A DNA stretch of 7,124 nucleotides, taken from NCBI GenBank assembly GCA_031552425.1, contig JAVBMM010000156.1, forward strand, positions 1 through 7,124, in the 5' to 3' direction. Under the pieces are notes generated by a model, which did not search any database, was not told the DNA's origin, and saw only the letters and a program-made list of their open reading frames with translations. Positions 6,752 through 7,124 of this stretch are shown here, piece by piece (position 1 is the first letter of the stretch; every line of letters starts with the position of its first letter). The DNA comes from JAISFI01 sp031552425. GTDB lineage: Bacteria; Bacteroidota; Bacteroidia; Bacteroidales; Azobacteroidaceae. The translations under genes and the position numbers were made by a program.

Positions 6752-7124
6752 CTATTTGTCGTATTCTTTCAAGGTGTCCCACATTGCCCAGAAGTTTGCA
6801 GGAGGAACATCTTCTTGTACATTATGAACAGGGGCAAAAACGAAACCTCCTCCGGGAGCCATGATGTCAATAATTTTTTTAACTTCGTCTCTTACTTGCT
6901 GTGGAGTTCCGTTGTTTAAAGTTGATTGTGTATCAACTCCGCCTCCCCAAAAAGTGATGTCTTTTCCGAAATCTTTTTTTAGTCCAGTTAATTCCATGTT
7001 TTTGGCTGTAAATTGTACTGGATTTAGAATATCTACTCCGGCATCAATTAAATCAGGAATAATGGGGCGAATAGAACCGCAACAATGTAAGAAAACTTTC
7101 AAATGGAGCAATCTTTTCTTTACA
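6752..7124 (-). CDS. Uroporphyrinogen decarboxylase (URO-D)-family protein, C-terminal part, cut by window edge
   Basis: Only the last 120 or so residues are present; the frame stays open to 7124 with no stop, so the gene begins outside the window. The TTG at 7111 is internal, not a credible start. Numbering from that codon, LHCCGSIRPIIPDLIDAGVDILNPVQ (8-33) is the typical 'HxCGs...ipdLieaGvDilnPvq' segment of the URO-D/MtaA-type methyltransferase superfamily. It is followed by FWGGGVDTQ (54-62), TPQQVRDEVKKII (69-81) and GGGFVFAPVHNVQEDVPPANFWAM (from 87), the last barrel strands and helix. His9 and Cys11 fit the His-x-Cys zinc pair of the corrinoid methyltransferases, but no third Cys follows; His96 lies where one might be expected. 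In gut Bacteroidota such proteins often lie beside glycan-degradation genes and are not haem enzymes; the reaction is unknown. It lies directly upstream of the GH105 gene, probably in one transcript. Confidence 0.85.
   Translation of the reverse strand, partial: VKKRLLHLKVFLHCCGSIRPIIPDLIDAGVDILNPVQFTAKNMELTGLKKDFGKDITFWGGGVDTQSTLNNGTPQQVRDEVKKIIDIMAPGGGFVFAPVHNVQEDVPPANFWAMWDTLKEYDK

Overview
The window looks like ordinary chromosome of a Bacteroidales-type Bacteroidota bacterium. It is AT-rich, its starts have A/T-rich leaders with almost no Shine-Dalgarno sequence, its exported proteins carry Bacteroidota-style signal peptides, and the fused NagB-like/PIG-L protein is a type I know from Bacteroides genomes (it resembles the B. 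thetaiotaomicron protein BT_0258 as I remember it). The genus cannot be fixed from the sequence.

Layout: (1) Positions 47-2269, minus strand: a 740-residue cytoplasmic TPR-repeat protein. (2) Positions 2270-2455: a divergent intergenic region with a plausible Bacteroidota promoter facing each way. (3) Positions 2456-5491, plus strand: a two-gene operon with a 30-nt gap. It encodes an exported TIM-barrel protein with a GH18-like active-site motif, then a 659-residue fusion of a degenerate glucosamine-6-phosphate deaminase (NagB-like) domain and a PIG-L/LmbE zinc deacetylase domain. (4) Positions 5489-5529: a long hairpin that starts on the stop codon of the fusion gene and lies between convergent genes. 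(5) Positions 5601-7124, minus strand: a second operon. Its upstream gene, cut by the window edge, encodes a uroporphyrinogen-decarboxylase-family protein; the downstream gene encodes a GH105-type unsaturated-uronyl hydrolase lipoprotein.

How the genes may work together: the plus-strand operon joins a predicted exported amino-sugar glycosidase-like protein to a predicted cytosolic N-deacetylase carrying a sugar-phosphate-binding domain whose deaminase catalytic residues are replaced. This suggests amino-sugar sensing, salvage or conjugate processing, but the substrate is unknown. The right-hand operon looks like the end of a glycan-use locus acting on lyase-generated unsaturated uronic-acid oligosaccharides, as in pectin or rhamnogalacturonan breakdown. 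I see no RNA gene, CRISPR array, insertion sequence or phage gene.
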